64,000 bases of DNA, from NCBI RefSeq assembly GCF_003710085.1, contig NZ_CP033324.1, forward strand, positions 3,969,501 through 4,033,500. Direction: 5' to 3'. Positions 1 through 7,686 of this stretch are shown here, one piece after another (within the stretch, counting starts at the first letter, position 1; every line of letters begins with the position of its first letter). The translations under genes and the position numbers were made by a program. Source of the DNA: Nocardioides pantholopis (GTDB taxonomy: Bacteria > Actinomycetota > Actinomycetes > Propionibacteriales > Nocardioidaceae). The notes below the pieces were generated by a model. The model saw only the letters and a list, made by a program, of their open reading frames with translations, was not told where the DNA came from and did not search any database.

Positions 1-462
1 CAGCGCCGTCAGCCGCTCCCGGATCTCGCTGATCCGCTCCCGGGTCGCGTCGTCGCGGTCGACGCCCGAGCGGCGGAAGTCGCGCAGCGTGCGCTCGAGC
101 AGCCGGCTCGCCTGGGCGTCCAGGCCGGCAGGGTCGAGCGCGGCGAGGACGTCGTGGATCGCCCGGTCCTGGCTGAGCTCGGTGGCCAGCCGGTCGGCCT
201 CGAGCTCGGCGAGCTCGCTGCGGGTGCGCACCGCCGCGTCGGGGTGCACGTTGGACAGCAGCGAGCCGACCGCCGCGACGTTCCCGAGCTGGAGGGTGAT
301 CTCGTCCCACAGCTCGAGGGTCTCCAGGACCGAGGCGGGCGGGTCGGTCCGCAGCCGGTCGGCCAGCTCCTGCACGGTGCCGAGCAGGGTGGTGGCGCGG
401 TGGTCGACCCACTGCTCGGCGGTGTCGGCGTCGGGGAGCCGGAGCGGCGCGGGGGACGTCAT
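1..462 (-). CDS. M3 family oligopeptidase, N-terminal part (partial)
   Basis: The first 154 codons of a minus-strand gene are present; the rest lies left of the window. The translation starts MTSPAPLRLPDADTAEQWVD and contains the segment LLSNVHPDAAVR, which resembles the helical N-terminal domain of M3 zinc oligopeptidases (thimet oligopeptidase and peptidyl-dipeptidase relatives). These cytoplasmic enzymes cut short peptides. The catalytic HExxH part would be in the missing C-terminal half, so the assignment rests only on N-terminal resemblance. Its ATG overlaps the stop codon of the upstream sigma factor by four bases (ATGA), so translation is probably coupled and the three genes YCII, sigma factor and peptidase form one transcript. 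Confidence 0.7.
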   Translation of the reverse strand, partial: MTSPAPLRLPDADTAEQWVDHRATTLLGTVQELADRLRTDPPASVLETLELWDEITLQLGNVAAVGSLLSNVHPDAAVRTRSELAELEADRLATELSQDRAIHDVLAALDPAGLDAQASRLLERTLRDFRRSGVDRDDATRERISEIRERLTAL

Positions 463-1694
463 GGCGCCAGCGTGCCACGACGCCGGGACAGGTAGGCCCG
501 CTCCGCCGGGTTCGCGGTCGCCGCGATCGCGGCGTCGTACTCGGCCCGGGCCTCGGCGCTGCGACGCAGCCGGCGCAGCAGCTCCGCGCGGGTCGCGTGC
601 CAGGCGTGGTAGCCGGCCAGGTCCAGCCGGTCGACCTCGGCCAGCGCCACCTCGGGCCCGTCGACCTCCGCGACCGCGACGGCCCGGTTGAGGGCCACCA
701 CCGGACCGGGGTCGAGGACCCGCAGCCGGTCGTAGAGCGCCACCACCTGCGACCAGTCGGTGTCCGCGGCGGCCGGCGCGTCGGTGTGCACGGCGTTGAT
801 CGCGGCCAGCAGCTGGTAGCGCCCCGGCCGGTTGATCGCGAGGCACTCCCGGACCAGTGCATGTCCCTCGGCCACCAGGCCGGCGTCCCACCCGCCGCGG
901 TCCTGCTCGGCCAGCGGCACCAGCGCGCCGTCGGCGCCGACCCGGGAGGGCCGGCGGGCCTCGGTGAGCAGCATCAGGGCCAGCAGCCCGGCCACCTCCG
1001 GCTCCCGGGGCATCAGCTCGCGCAGGGTCCGACCCAGCCGCAGCGCCTCGGCGGTGAGGTCGCCGCGGAGCGCGGCGTCCCCTCCGCTGGCGAGGTAGCC
1101 CTCGTTGAAGATCAGGTAGACCACGGCCAGCACGGCGCCCAGCCGCGGCTGGAGGTCCTCGGCCGCGGGCACCCGGAAGGGGATCCGGGCCCGGGCGATC
1201 TTCCGCTTGGCCCGGGTCAGCCGCTGCGCCATCGCGGCCTCGCCGACGAAGAAGGCCTGGGCGATCTCGGCGACCGTGAGCCCGCCGAGCAGCCGCAGGG
1301 TCAGCGCGACCCGCACCTCGGGGGCGAGGGCCGGGTGGCAGCAGGTGAAGATCAGCCGCAGCCGGTCGTCGGCGACCGCGCCCGTCGGCTCGTGCGGGGT
1401 GTCGTCGTACATCAGCAGGGCCTCCCGGTGCCGGGCGCCGCGGGTCGACTCCCGCCGCAGCCGGTCCAGCGCGCGGCGGGTGGCCGTGGTGGTCAGCCAG
1501 CCGCCGGGGTTGGGCGGTACGCCGTCGCGGCGCCACCGCTCCAGCGCGACCACCAGCGCCTCCCCGGCGGCCTCCTCGGCCAGGTCGAGGTCGCCGAAGC
1601 GGCGCGCCAGCCCGGCCACCACCCGGCCGTACTCGTGGCGGTAGATCCGCTCGATCTCGGCATCGATCCCAGGATCGGCCTCCCCGGGGCTCAC
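459..1694 (-). CDS. ECF42-type RNA polymerase sigma factor
   Basis: A 411-residue extracytoplasmic-function sigma factor. The sigma-2 region (around residues 10-75, IYRHEYGRVVAGLARRFGD) and sigma-4 region (around 115-170, TLRLLGGLTVAEIAQAF) are followed by a long C-terminal helical domain typical of the ECF42 group, which has no anti-sigma factor and is normally encoded beside DGPF/YCII proteins, as here. The GTG start at 1694 is chosen because it overlaps the YCII stop codon (GTGA); the open frame extends further upstream but only across the YCII gene in another frame. The gene ends in an ATGA overlap with the M3 peptidase. Known ECF42 members are thought to be controlled through their C-terminal domain; the signal here is unknown. 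Confidence 0.88.
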   Translation of the reverse strand: MSPGEADPGIDAEIERIYRHEYGRVVAGLARRFGDLDLAEEAAGEALVVALERWRRDGVPPNPGGWLTTTATRRALDRLRRESTRGARHREALLMYDDTPHEPTGAVADDRLRLIFTCCHPALAPEVRVALTLRLLGGLTVAEIAQAFFVGEAAMAQRLTRAKRKIARARIPFRVPAAEDLQPRLGAVLAVVYLIFNEGYLASGGDAALRGDLTAEALRLGRTLRELMPREPEVAGLLALMLLTEARRPSRVGADGALVPLAEQDRGGWDAGLVAEGHALVRECLAINRPGRYQLLAAINAVHTDAPAAADTDWSQVVALYDRLRVLDPGPVVALNRAVAVAEVDGPEVALAEVDRLDLAGYHAWHATRAELLRRLRRSAEARAEYDAAIAATANPAERAYLSRRRGTLAP

Positions 1695-2044
1695 TCCGAC
1701 TGGAACGGCCGCACCTGGACCCGGCCCTGGCAGGCCCGCGAGCCCTCGGCCGCCCAGCGCAGCGCTGCATCGAGGTCGGGGGCCTCGATCACCCAGAAGC
1801 CGCCCAGCCACTCCTTCGCCTCGGCGAAGGGCCCGTCGGTGAGGACCGGCTCGCCGCCGGTCGCGTCCACGGTGGTCGTGGTGTCGATCGGCTCCAGCCC
1901 GCCGGCGAAGACCCAGGCCCCCTCGGCGCGGAGCCTCTGGTTGAACCGGTCCACCGCCTCGAAGACCGGCCGTGCGGCCTCCGGATCCTCGGCGTACGGG
2001 TCCTCGTCGGCGCCGTGGTGCACGGAGAGCAGGTACTGCGTCAT
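1691..2044 (-). CDS. YCII-related (DGPF domain) protein
   Basis: A 117-residue protein starting MTQYLLSVHHGADEDPY and containing the signature DGPFAEAKEWLGGFWVIE around residues 65-82, which defines the YCII-related/DGPF family. The fold is ferredoxin-like and the biochemical role of most members is unknown. Partners of ECF42 sigma factors are consistently of this family, so the gene is probably both target and functional companion of the overlapping sigma gene. ATG at 2044 is preceded by GAGGAACC, an acceptable ribosome binding site. The gene heads a three-gene overlapping operon. Confidence 0.88.
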   Translation of the reverse strand: MTQYLLSVHHGADEDPYAEDPEAARPVFEAVDRFNQRLRAEGAWVFAGGLEPIDTTTTVDATGGEPVLTDGPFAEAKEWLGGFWVIEAPDLDAALRWAAEGSRACQGRVQVRPFQSE

Positions 2045-2158
2045 GGTTCCTCCTCGGTGTCGGGGCGGACCGCCGCCCACCGCTCGTCCCCTCCACGAGC
2101 GGACCGGCCCCGATCCGACACCCTTCCCGAGAAGCCGCGATCCTTCTAGCCTCGAGGC

Positions 2159-2548
2159 ATGCCTGGTCCCCGGTTCGAGCTGGCCAACACCGTCCTGGGT
2201 ACGCCGGACCCGCGCGGCCTCGCGGAGTTCTACCGCGAGCTGCTGGGCTGGCAGGTGCGCCAGCCCGACGACGGCGACCCCGACTGGGTGGTGATCAAGC
2301 CCCGCCTCGGCGGCACCGGCCTGTCCTTCCAGCGCGAGGACGGGCACGTCCCGCCGGCGTGGCCGGCCGGCGAGGGGCGGCAGCAGATGCAGCTGCACCT
2401 CGACATCGCCGTCGACGACCTGCCCGCCGCTGTCGCGCGGGCCGAGCAGCTCGGCGCCACCCAGGCCGACCTGCAGCCCCAGGAGCTGGTCCGGGTGCTG
2501 CTGGACCCGGCCGGCCATCCGTTCTGCCTGTTCGCCCCCGGCGGCTGA
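2159..2548 (+). CDS. VOC (glyoxalase/bleomycin resistance) family protein
   Basis: A 129-residue single-module vicinal oxygen chelate protein. It opens with the strand FELANTVLGTPDPRGLAEFYRELLGW and closes with the typical DPAGHPFCLFAPGG strand. Such proteins form dimers with two paired beta-alpha-beta-beta-beta modules and bind metal or small hydrophobic ligands; the substrate cannot be told. A TAGCCT hexamer at 2147-2152 sits six bases before the ATG, suggesting a leaderless transcript. It is divergent from the YCII-sigma operon. Confidence 0.82.
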   Translation: MPGPRFELANTVLGTPDPRGLAEFYRELLGWQVRQPDDGDPDWVVIKPRLGGTGLSFQREDGHVPPAWPAGEGRQQMQLHLDIAVDDLPAAVARAEQLGATQADLQPQELVRVLLDPAGHPFCLFAPGG

Positions 2549-2602
2549 GCCGGCCGGGACCCGCGCCGCGTCCTCCTCGGCCCCCGCGTAGCGTTTCGCG
2601 CC

Positions 2603-3883
2603 GTGCCGCGCCTGAGGAGCCTCGTCGCCGACACGCGGCCGCTGCGCAACGAGCACTTCCGCCGGCTGTGGCTGGCGAACATCGTCACGGTGATCGGCGC
2701 CCAGCTGACCGTCGTGGCGGTGCCGGCCCAGATCTACGCCGACACCGGCTCCTCGGCGTACGTCGGGCTCACCGGGCTGTTCGGCCTCGTCCCGCTGGTC
2801 GTCTTCGGGCTGTACGGCGGAGCGCTGGCCGACGTCTTCGACCGGCGCTCGATCCTCGTCGTGACCACGCTCGGCCTGATCGGCACCAGCGCGCTGTTCT
2901 GGCTCCAGGCCGCGATGGGCAGCACCGACGTCTGGCTGCTGCTCGGGCTGTTCGCGGTGCAGCAGGCGTTCTTCGCCGTCAACCAGCCGACCCGCAGCGC
3001 GCTGCTGCCCAAGCTGCTCGACCTCGAGCTGCTGCCGGCCGCCAACTCGCTGAACATGACGGTGATGCAGGCCGGCGCGATCGCTGGCCCGCTGGTGGCC
3101 GGCGTGCTGATCCCGGTGCTGGGCTTCGAGTGGCTCTACCTCATCGACACGGTCACGCTGCTCGCGACGCTGGGGGCGGTGCTCCGGCTGCCGCGCCTGC
3201 CCGTGCTCGGCGCGAGCTCCGCGGTCCCCGGGCTGCGCTCGGTCCTGGAGGGGCTCGGCTACCTGCGTGACCACCCGGTGCTGCTGATGTCGTTCGTCGT
3301 CGACATCATCGCGATGCTCTTCGGCATGCCCCGGGCGCTGTTCCCGGAGATGGCCCACCTCGACTTCGGCGGCCCCGACGAGGGCGGGCTGGTCTTCGCG
3401 CTGCTCTTCGCCGCCATCCCGGCGGGTGCCGTGATCGGCGGGGTGTTCAGCGGCTGGGTCTCCCGGGTGGAGCGCCAGGGGCTCGCGGTGATCGTGTGCA
3501 TCCTGGTCTGGGGGGCGGCGATGACCGGGTTCGGCGTCTTCGTGGGGCTGGCCGAGCACGCGCACACCCTGATGCTGAGCCTGGCGCTGCTGATGCTGGT
3601 CCTCGGCGGTGCGGCGGACATGGCCTCGGCGGCGTTCCGCTCCAGCATGCTCCAGAGCGCGGCCGCCGACGCCGTCCGCGGCCGGCTCCAGGGCGTCTTC
3701 ATCGTCGTGGTCGCCGGCGGCCCCCGGGTCGCCGACGTCGCCCACGGCGCGGCGGCCGCCTCGGTCGGGGCGGCCGCGGCCGCGGCCGGCGGCGGGGTCC
3801 TGGTCGTGGTCGGCACGGTGGTCGCGGCGCTCGCCGTGCCGTCGTTCGTCCGCTACCGCGTCACCCACCGGCGCACCGCCTGA
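2603..3883 (+). CDS. MFS transporter (MFS_3/EntS-like)
   Basis: A 426-residue integral membrane protein with about twelve predicted hydrophobic helices. It begins with the RNEHFRRLWLANIVTVIGAQLTVVAVP pattern common to the EntS/macrolide-efflux-like branch of the major facilitator superfamily. The loop after helix 2 contains GALADVFDRRSILV, the family motif-A equivalent. Exporters of this branch move siderophores or drugs by proton exchange; the substrate is not inferable. GTG at 2603 follows TAGCGT at 2589-2594 with eight bases between, fitting leaderless transcription. Confidence 0.85.
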   Translation: MPRLRSLVADTRPLRNEHFRRLWLANIVTVIGAQLTVVAVPAQIYADTGSSAYVGLTGLFGLVPLVVFGLYGGALADVFDRRSILVVTTLGLIGTSALFWLQAAMGSTDVWLLLGLFAVQQAFFAVNQPTRSALLPKLLDLELLPAANSLNMTVMQAGAIAGPLVAGVLIPVLGFEWLYLIDTVTLLATLGAVLRLPRLPVLGASSAVPGLRSVLEGLGYLRDHPVLLMSFVVDIIAMLFGMPRALFPEMAHLDFGGPDEGGLVFALLFAAIPAGAVIGGVFSGWVSRVERQGLAVIVCILVWGAAMTGFGVFVGLAEHAHTLMLSLALLMLVLGGAADMASAAFRSSMLQSAAADAVRGRLQGVFIVVVAGGPRVADVAHGAAAASVGAAAAAAGGGVLVVVGTVVAALAVPSFVRYRVTHRRTA

Positions 3884-3918
3884 GGTTTGCGCTCCCGCGG
3901 AGTGCGTCACCGGGGACC

Positions 3919-4470
3919 ATGAGCTGGCCCTTCCCGCCCGGGCTCCCGGGACCCCGCGATCTGCAGCGGTACGCCGAGCAGCTGATCGGCGCCGTGCCGC
4001 GGATGACCGCCGTCCTCGCGGGGGCCGAGGCCCTCGTGGTGGCCGCGGACGGCCTGCTGGCCGAGACCCGGAGCCTGATGGCGCGCATCGAGGGGACCCG
4101 CCTGGACGCCGACCAGATGGTCCGCGACATGGACGAGCCGTTCCGGCGGCTGATCAGGCTCCTGGACGCGCTGGAGCCCTCGCTGCTGCGCCTGCAGCCG
4201 ATGCTCGAGCGGCTCTCCGAGTCCACCTCGCCCCACGAGGTGGACTCGATGGTCGCGCTGATCGACCGGCTGCCGGCGCTCACCGACAGCGTCGAGTCCG
4301 ACGTGCTGCCGGTGCTGAGGACCCTGCGCAGCGTCGCCCCCGACCTGCACGACCTGCTCGACATCTCCCGGGAGCTCAACGAGCTGCTGCTGAACCTGCC
4401 CGGCATGGGCCGGATCCGCAAGCGGGTCGAGGAGCAGCAGGATGAGGACGCGGCGGGCGCCCCGGGATGA
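3919..4470 (+). CDS. Hypothetical helical protein, possible coiled coil
   Basis: A 183-residue protein of unknown function starting MSWPFPPGLPGPRDLQRYAE. Most of it is amphipathic helix with regular leucine spacing (for example EPSLLRLQPMLERLSESTSP and LPVLRTLRSVAPDLHDLLD), and it ends in a charged tail. There is no signal peptide or membrane segment, so it is probably a cytoplasmic coiled-coil or apolipoprotein-like protein. The longer frame reading in from 3496 lies inside the MFS gene; ATG at 3919 is the first start outside it. It sits between the MFS and SDR-like genes on the same strand. Confidence 0.6.
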   Translation: MSWPFPPGLPGPRDLQRYAEQLIGAVPRMTAVLAGAEALVVAADGLLAETRSLMARIEGTRLDADQMVRDMDEPFRRLIRLLDALEPSLLRLQPMLERLSESTSPHEVDSMVALIDRLPALTDSVESDVLPVLRTLRSVAPDLHDLLDISRELNELLLNLPGMGRIRKRVEEQQDEDAAGAPG

Positions 4471-4491
4471 GCCGGCCGTAGAATCCGGCCA

Positions 4492-5994
4492 GTGATCCCG
4501 ACCGACCGCAGCCCGCTCGACGGGATCGACCCCGACGACCTCGCCACCGCAGTCCGGGTCCTCAACCAGCTCCACGAGCTGCCCGACGACCACCCAGACA
4601 TCCGCACGGTCAAGCACGCCGCCTCGCACATGTACAAGGCGCTCAAGCGCGAGCGGCGCACCCGCAAGCGCGAGGCCGAGCTCGCCCACGACCGGGCGGT
4701 CACCGAGGCGACCGCCACCGGCTCCCCGATGCGCATCGACGACGAGACCGCCGGCATCCCGCTGGTCTCGACCTCCGGCGGCGCCTTCGCCGGTGAGCTG
4801 CTGAACCCCCGCGGCTGCTACATCTGCAAGACCGACTACACACTCGTCGACGCGTTCTACCACTGGCTGTGCCCCTCCTGCGCGGCGATCAGCCACACCA
4901 AGCGCGACCAGCACGCCGACCTGACCGGCAAGCGCGCGCTGCTCACCGGCGGGCGCGCCAAGATCGGCATGTACATCGCGCTGCGGCTGCTGCGCGACGG
5001 CGCCCACACCACGATCACCACCCGGTTCCCGCGCGACGCCGTACGCCGCTTCGCCGCGATGGAGGACAGCGCCGACTGGCTGCACCGGCTCAAGGTGGTC
5101 GGGATCGACCTGCGCGACCCCACCCAGGTGATCTCGCTCGCCGACGACGTGGCGGCCGCCGGGCCGCTGGACATCCTCGTCAACAACGCCTGCCAGACCG
5201 TGCGCCGCTCCCCGGGCGCCTACTCGCAGCTGGTCGAGATGGAGTCCGCGCCGCTGCCGACCGACCTGGCACTGCCCGAGATGGTCACCTTCGACCGGGT
5301 CAGCGAGGCGCACCCGGCGATGATCGCCGGCGCGCTGCGCGAGCACGCGGTCGCACACCCCGACGAGGACGGAGCCACGCTCCCCGCCCGCACCGCGGCC
5401 GACCTGACAGCGCTCGCGCTCACCGCCGGCTCGGCGTCCCTGGAGCGGCACCTCGACGGCACCGCCGTCGACGCCGGCGGCCTGCTGCCGGACCTGCAGA
5501 CGACGAACTCCTGGACCCAGCACGTCGACGAGGTCGACCCGTTGGAGCTTCTCGAGGTCCAGCTGTGCAACCAGACCGCGCCGTTCCTGCTGATCTCCCG
5601 GCTGCGGGCCTCGATGCGCGAGGCCGTGCGGCTCGGCGCGCGCCGGGCGTACGTCGTGAACGTGAGCGCGATGGAGGGCCAGTTCTCCCGCCGCTACAAG
5701 GGGCCGGGCCACCCGCACACGAACATGAGCAAGGCCGCGCTGAACATGCTGACCCGCACGTCGGCCGGCGAGATGTTCGAGACCGACCGGATCCTGATGA
5801 CCGCCGTCGACACCGGCTGGATCACCGACGAGCGGCCGCACCAGGAGAAGCTGCGGATCGCCGCCGAGGGCTGGCACGCACCGCTCGACCTCGTCGACGG
5901 CGCGGCCCGGGTCTACGACCCGATCGTGCAGGGCGAGGCCGGCGTCGACCTCTACGGGCACTTCCTCAAGGACTACGTGCCCAGTCCCTGGTGA
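4492..5994 (+). CDS. SDR-like Rossmann protein with N-terminal zinc ribbon
   Basis: A 500-residue protein in three parts: a charged helical N-terminus (1-100), a Cys4 element with C109/C112 and C127/C130 (GCYICKTD and LCPSCA), and a short-chain dehydrogenase fold from about 145. The fold has the glycine motif TGGRAKIG (152-159) and an NNAC motif after strand 4. The catalytic position is atypical: where SDRs have YxxxK, this protein reads TNMSK (410-414), so the tyrosine is a threonine, though the serine strand VNVSAMEGQF is present. It may bind NAD(P) without classical dehydrogenase activity. GTG at 4492 lies seven bases after TAGAAT (4479-4484), a leaderless arrangement. Confidence 0.78.
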   Translation: MIPTDRSPLDGIDPDDLATAVRVLNQLHELPDDHPDIRTVKHAASHMYKALKRERRTRKREAELAHDRAVTEATATGSPMRIDDETAGIPLVSTSGGAFAGELLNPRGCYICKTDYTLVDAFYHWLCPSCAAISHTKRDQHADLTGKRALLTGGRAKIGMYIALRLLRDGAHTTITTRFPRDAVRRFAAMEDSADWLHRLKVVGIDLRDPTQVISLADDVAAAGPLDILVNNACQTVRRSPGAYSQLVEMESAPLPTDLALPEMVTFDRVSEAHPAMIAGALREHAVAHPDEDGATLPARTAADLTALALTAGSASLERHLDGTAVDAGGLLPDLQTTNSWTQHVDEVDPLELLEVQLCNQTAPFLLISRLRASMREAVRLGARRAYVVNVSAMEGQFSRRYKGPGHPHTNMSKAALNMLTRTSAGEMFETDRILMTAVDTGWITDERPHQEKLRIAAEGWHAPLDLVDGAARVYDPIVQGEAGVDLYGHFLKDYVPSPW

Positions 5995-6000
5995 GGCGTC

Positions 6001-6504
6001 TCAGGGGTGCAGCAGCCCCCGCACGTACTCCGCCTGACCGACGTGGCGGGCGCAGTCGTCGAGCACGCTGACCAGCCGCACCCCGAGGGTGACCGGCGGG
6101 TCCCAGCGCTCGTCGACGACCCGGTCCAGGTCGGCCTCGCCCACCGTGTCGAGGAACGCCAGCGTGCCCTCGTGCACCGCGATCAGGTACGCCGCGAGCG
6201 CGTCCGCCGGCGCCCGCACCAGGCCGACCTGCTCGGGGCTGTGCCCGTAGCCGGTGTCGTCGGGGTCCAGCGGCAGCGTGAAGCGGTCCACGAAGTGCCG
6301 CGCCACCCATACCTGGTCGCGCCCGGCGACCTCGGCCACCTGGACGTCCTGGACCCGGGTGAGGTGCCAGACCAGCCAGGCGATCGAGTTCGCCTCCGGT
6401 CCGGGGCGGAAGGCCAGGTCGTCGGCGCCGAGGCCGTCCACGACCGCCGTCCCACTGTCCACGATGCGCTGGAAGCCGTCGCTCAGCAGTGCTGCAGGAG
6501 TCAT
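6001..6504 (-). CDS. DinB family / mycothiol-transferase-like protein
   Basis: A 167-residue four-helix-bundle protein. The segment NSIAWLVWHLTRVQDVQVAEVAG carries the first conserved histidine region of DinB/DUF664 proteins, and DDCARHVGQAEYVRGLL near the C-terminus carries the last metal-binding His. In actinobacteria this superfamily includes thiol-dependent transferases and isomerases that use mycothiol. The exact reaction is not inferable. The ATG at 6504 is six bases from a minus-strand TAGCGT (6511-6516), implying a leaderless mRNA; the divergent neighbour is the LLM-class oxidoreductase. Confidence 0.8.
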   Translation of the reverse strand: MTPAALLSDGFQRIVDSGTAVVDGLGADDLAFRPGPEANSIAWLVWHLTRVQDVQVAEVAGRDQVWVARHFVDRFTLPLDPDDTGYGHSPEQVGLVRAPADALAAYLIAVHEGTLAFLDTVGEADLDRVVDERWDPPVTLGVRLVSVLDDCARHVGQAEYVRGLLHP

Positions 6505-6556
6505 GGACCGACGCTACGACGCGGAGCTAGCAGGCGCGACGGGGTACCGACCGCGC

Positions 6557-7546
6557 ATGACCAACTTCGGCTACACGTTGATGACCGAGCAGAGCGGCCC
6601 CCGCGAGCTGGTCCGCTACGCCGTGGCGGCGGAGCGGGCCGGATTCGACTTCGAGGTCTCCAGCGACCACTACTCACCGTGGCTGAGCGAGCAGGGCCAC
6701 GCGCCGTACGCCTGGACCGTGCTCGGCGCGGTCGCGCAGGCGACCGAGCGGGTCGGGCTGATGACCTACGTGACCTGCCCGACCGTGCGCTACCACCCGG
6801 CGGTGGTCGCCCAGAAGGCCGCGACCCTGCAGATCCTGGCCGAAGGCCGCTTCACGCTCGGGCTGGGCAGCGGCGAGAACCTCAACGAGCACGTCGTCGG
6901 CACGGGCTGGCCCTCGGTCGGGGTCCGGCAGCGGATGCTAGTGGAGGCCATGGAGATCATCCGCGAGCTGCACACCGGCGAGCTGGTCGACTACCGCGGC
7001 GAGTACTTCGACGTCGAGTCCGCCCGGGTCTGGGATGTGCCGGACGAGGGCGTCGACCTGGGCGTCGCGGTCGGGGGCGAGCGGGCGATCGAGGCGCTGG
7101 CGCCGCTGGCCGACCACCTGGTCGCCACCGAGCCGGACGGCGAGCTGATCGAGACCTGGAACACGACAGCCGACGCGCCCCGGATCGGCACGGACGCCCG
7201 GGCGATCGGCCAGATCCCGATCTGCTGGGGTCCCGACGCCGAGCAGGCCGCGGCGTACGCCCACGAGCAGTTCCGCTGGTTCGCCGGGGGCTGGAAGGTC
7301 AACGCCGACCTGCCCACCCCGGCCGGCTTCGCCGGCGCCACCCAGTTCGTCCGGCCCGAGGACGTGGCCGGCCAGATCCCGTGCGGCCCGGACCTGGACG
7401 CGGTGGTCGAGGCGGTCTCGGCGTACTGGAAGGCCGGGTTCACCGACATCGCGCTGGTCCAGGTCGGTGACCGGCACCAGGAGGAGTTCCTCGCCACCGC
7501 GGCGCAGCCGCTGCTGGAGAAGCTCCGCGCCGCCGCGCCGGCCTAG
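6557..7546 (+). CDS. LLM class F420-dependent oxidoreductase
   Basis: A 329-residue luciferase-like (beta/alpha)8 barrel enzyme. The start MTNFGYTLMTEQSGPRELVRYA, the block VSSDHYSPWLSEQGHAP and the segment GRFTLGLGSGENLNEHVVG match the F420-dependent glucose-6-phosphate-dehydrogenase-related group. Such enzymes transfer hydride to or from coenzyme F420; the substrate is unknown. ATG at 6557 is the start consistent with family length; the open frame extends upstream only into the divergent DinB gene. A convergent repeat region follows. Confidence 0.86.
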   Translation: MTNFGYTLMTEQSGPRELVRYAVAAERAGFDFEVSSDHYSPWLSEQGHAPYAWTVLGAVAQATERVGLMTYVTCPTVRYHPAVVAQKAATLQILAEGRFTLGLGSGENLNEHVVGTGWPSVGVRQRMLVEAMEIIRELHTGELVDYRGEYFDVESARVWDVPDEGVDLGVAVGGERAIEALAPLADHLVATEPDGELIETWNTTADAPRIGTDARAIGQIPICWGPDAEQAAAYAHEQFRWFAGGWKVNADLPTPAGFAGATQFVRPEDVAGQIPCGPDLDAVVEAVSAYWKAGFTDIALVQVGDRHQEEFLATAAQPLLEKLRAAAPA

Positions 7547-7548
7547 CC

Positions 7549-7677
7549 GGACCCGGTGGTCGAGCCGCGAGCGCAGCGGACCCGGTGGTCGAGCCGCGAG
7601 CGCAGCGAGCGTGTCGAGACCCCTCCGGATCTCGACACGGCCTCGCCGAGGGCTCGGCCGGCTCGATCACCGGGCGG
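7549..7677. repeat. 29-bp tandem duplication and imperfect palindrome
   Basis: Two perfect 29-bp copies (7549-7577 and 7578-7606) each contain GGTGGTCGAGCCGCGAGCG. They are followed by a hairpin with 9-bp arms at 7611-7619 and 7630-7638 (GTGTCGAGA / TCTCGACAC), and then by CGGCTCGATCACC, an imperfect inverted copy of GGTGGTCGAGCCG. The whole is a palindromic intergenic element between two convergent genes. It may act as a bidirectional terminator or be a dispersed REP/MITE-like repeat. Confidence 0.7.
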
Positions 7678-7686
7678 CAAGCTGGT

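Noticed and set aside
459-3910. Long open frames antisense to the sigma factor, VOC and MFS genes
   Set aside because: They are rich in Arg, Ala, Pro and Gly without domain similarity, as expected from third-position GC in high-GC genes.
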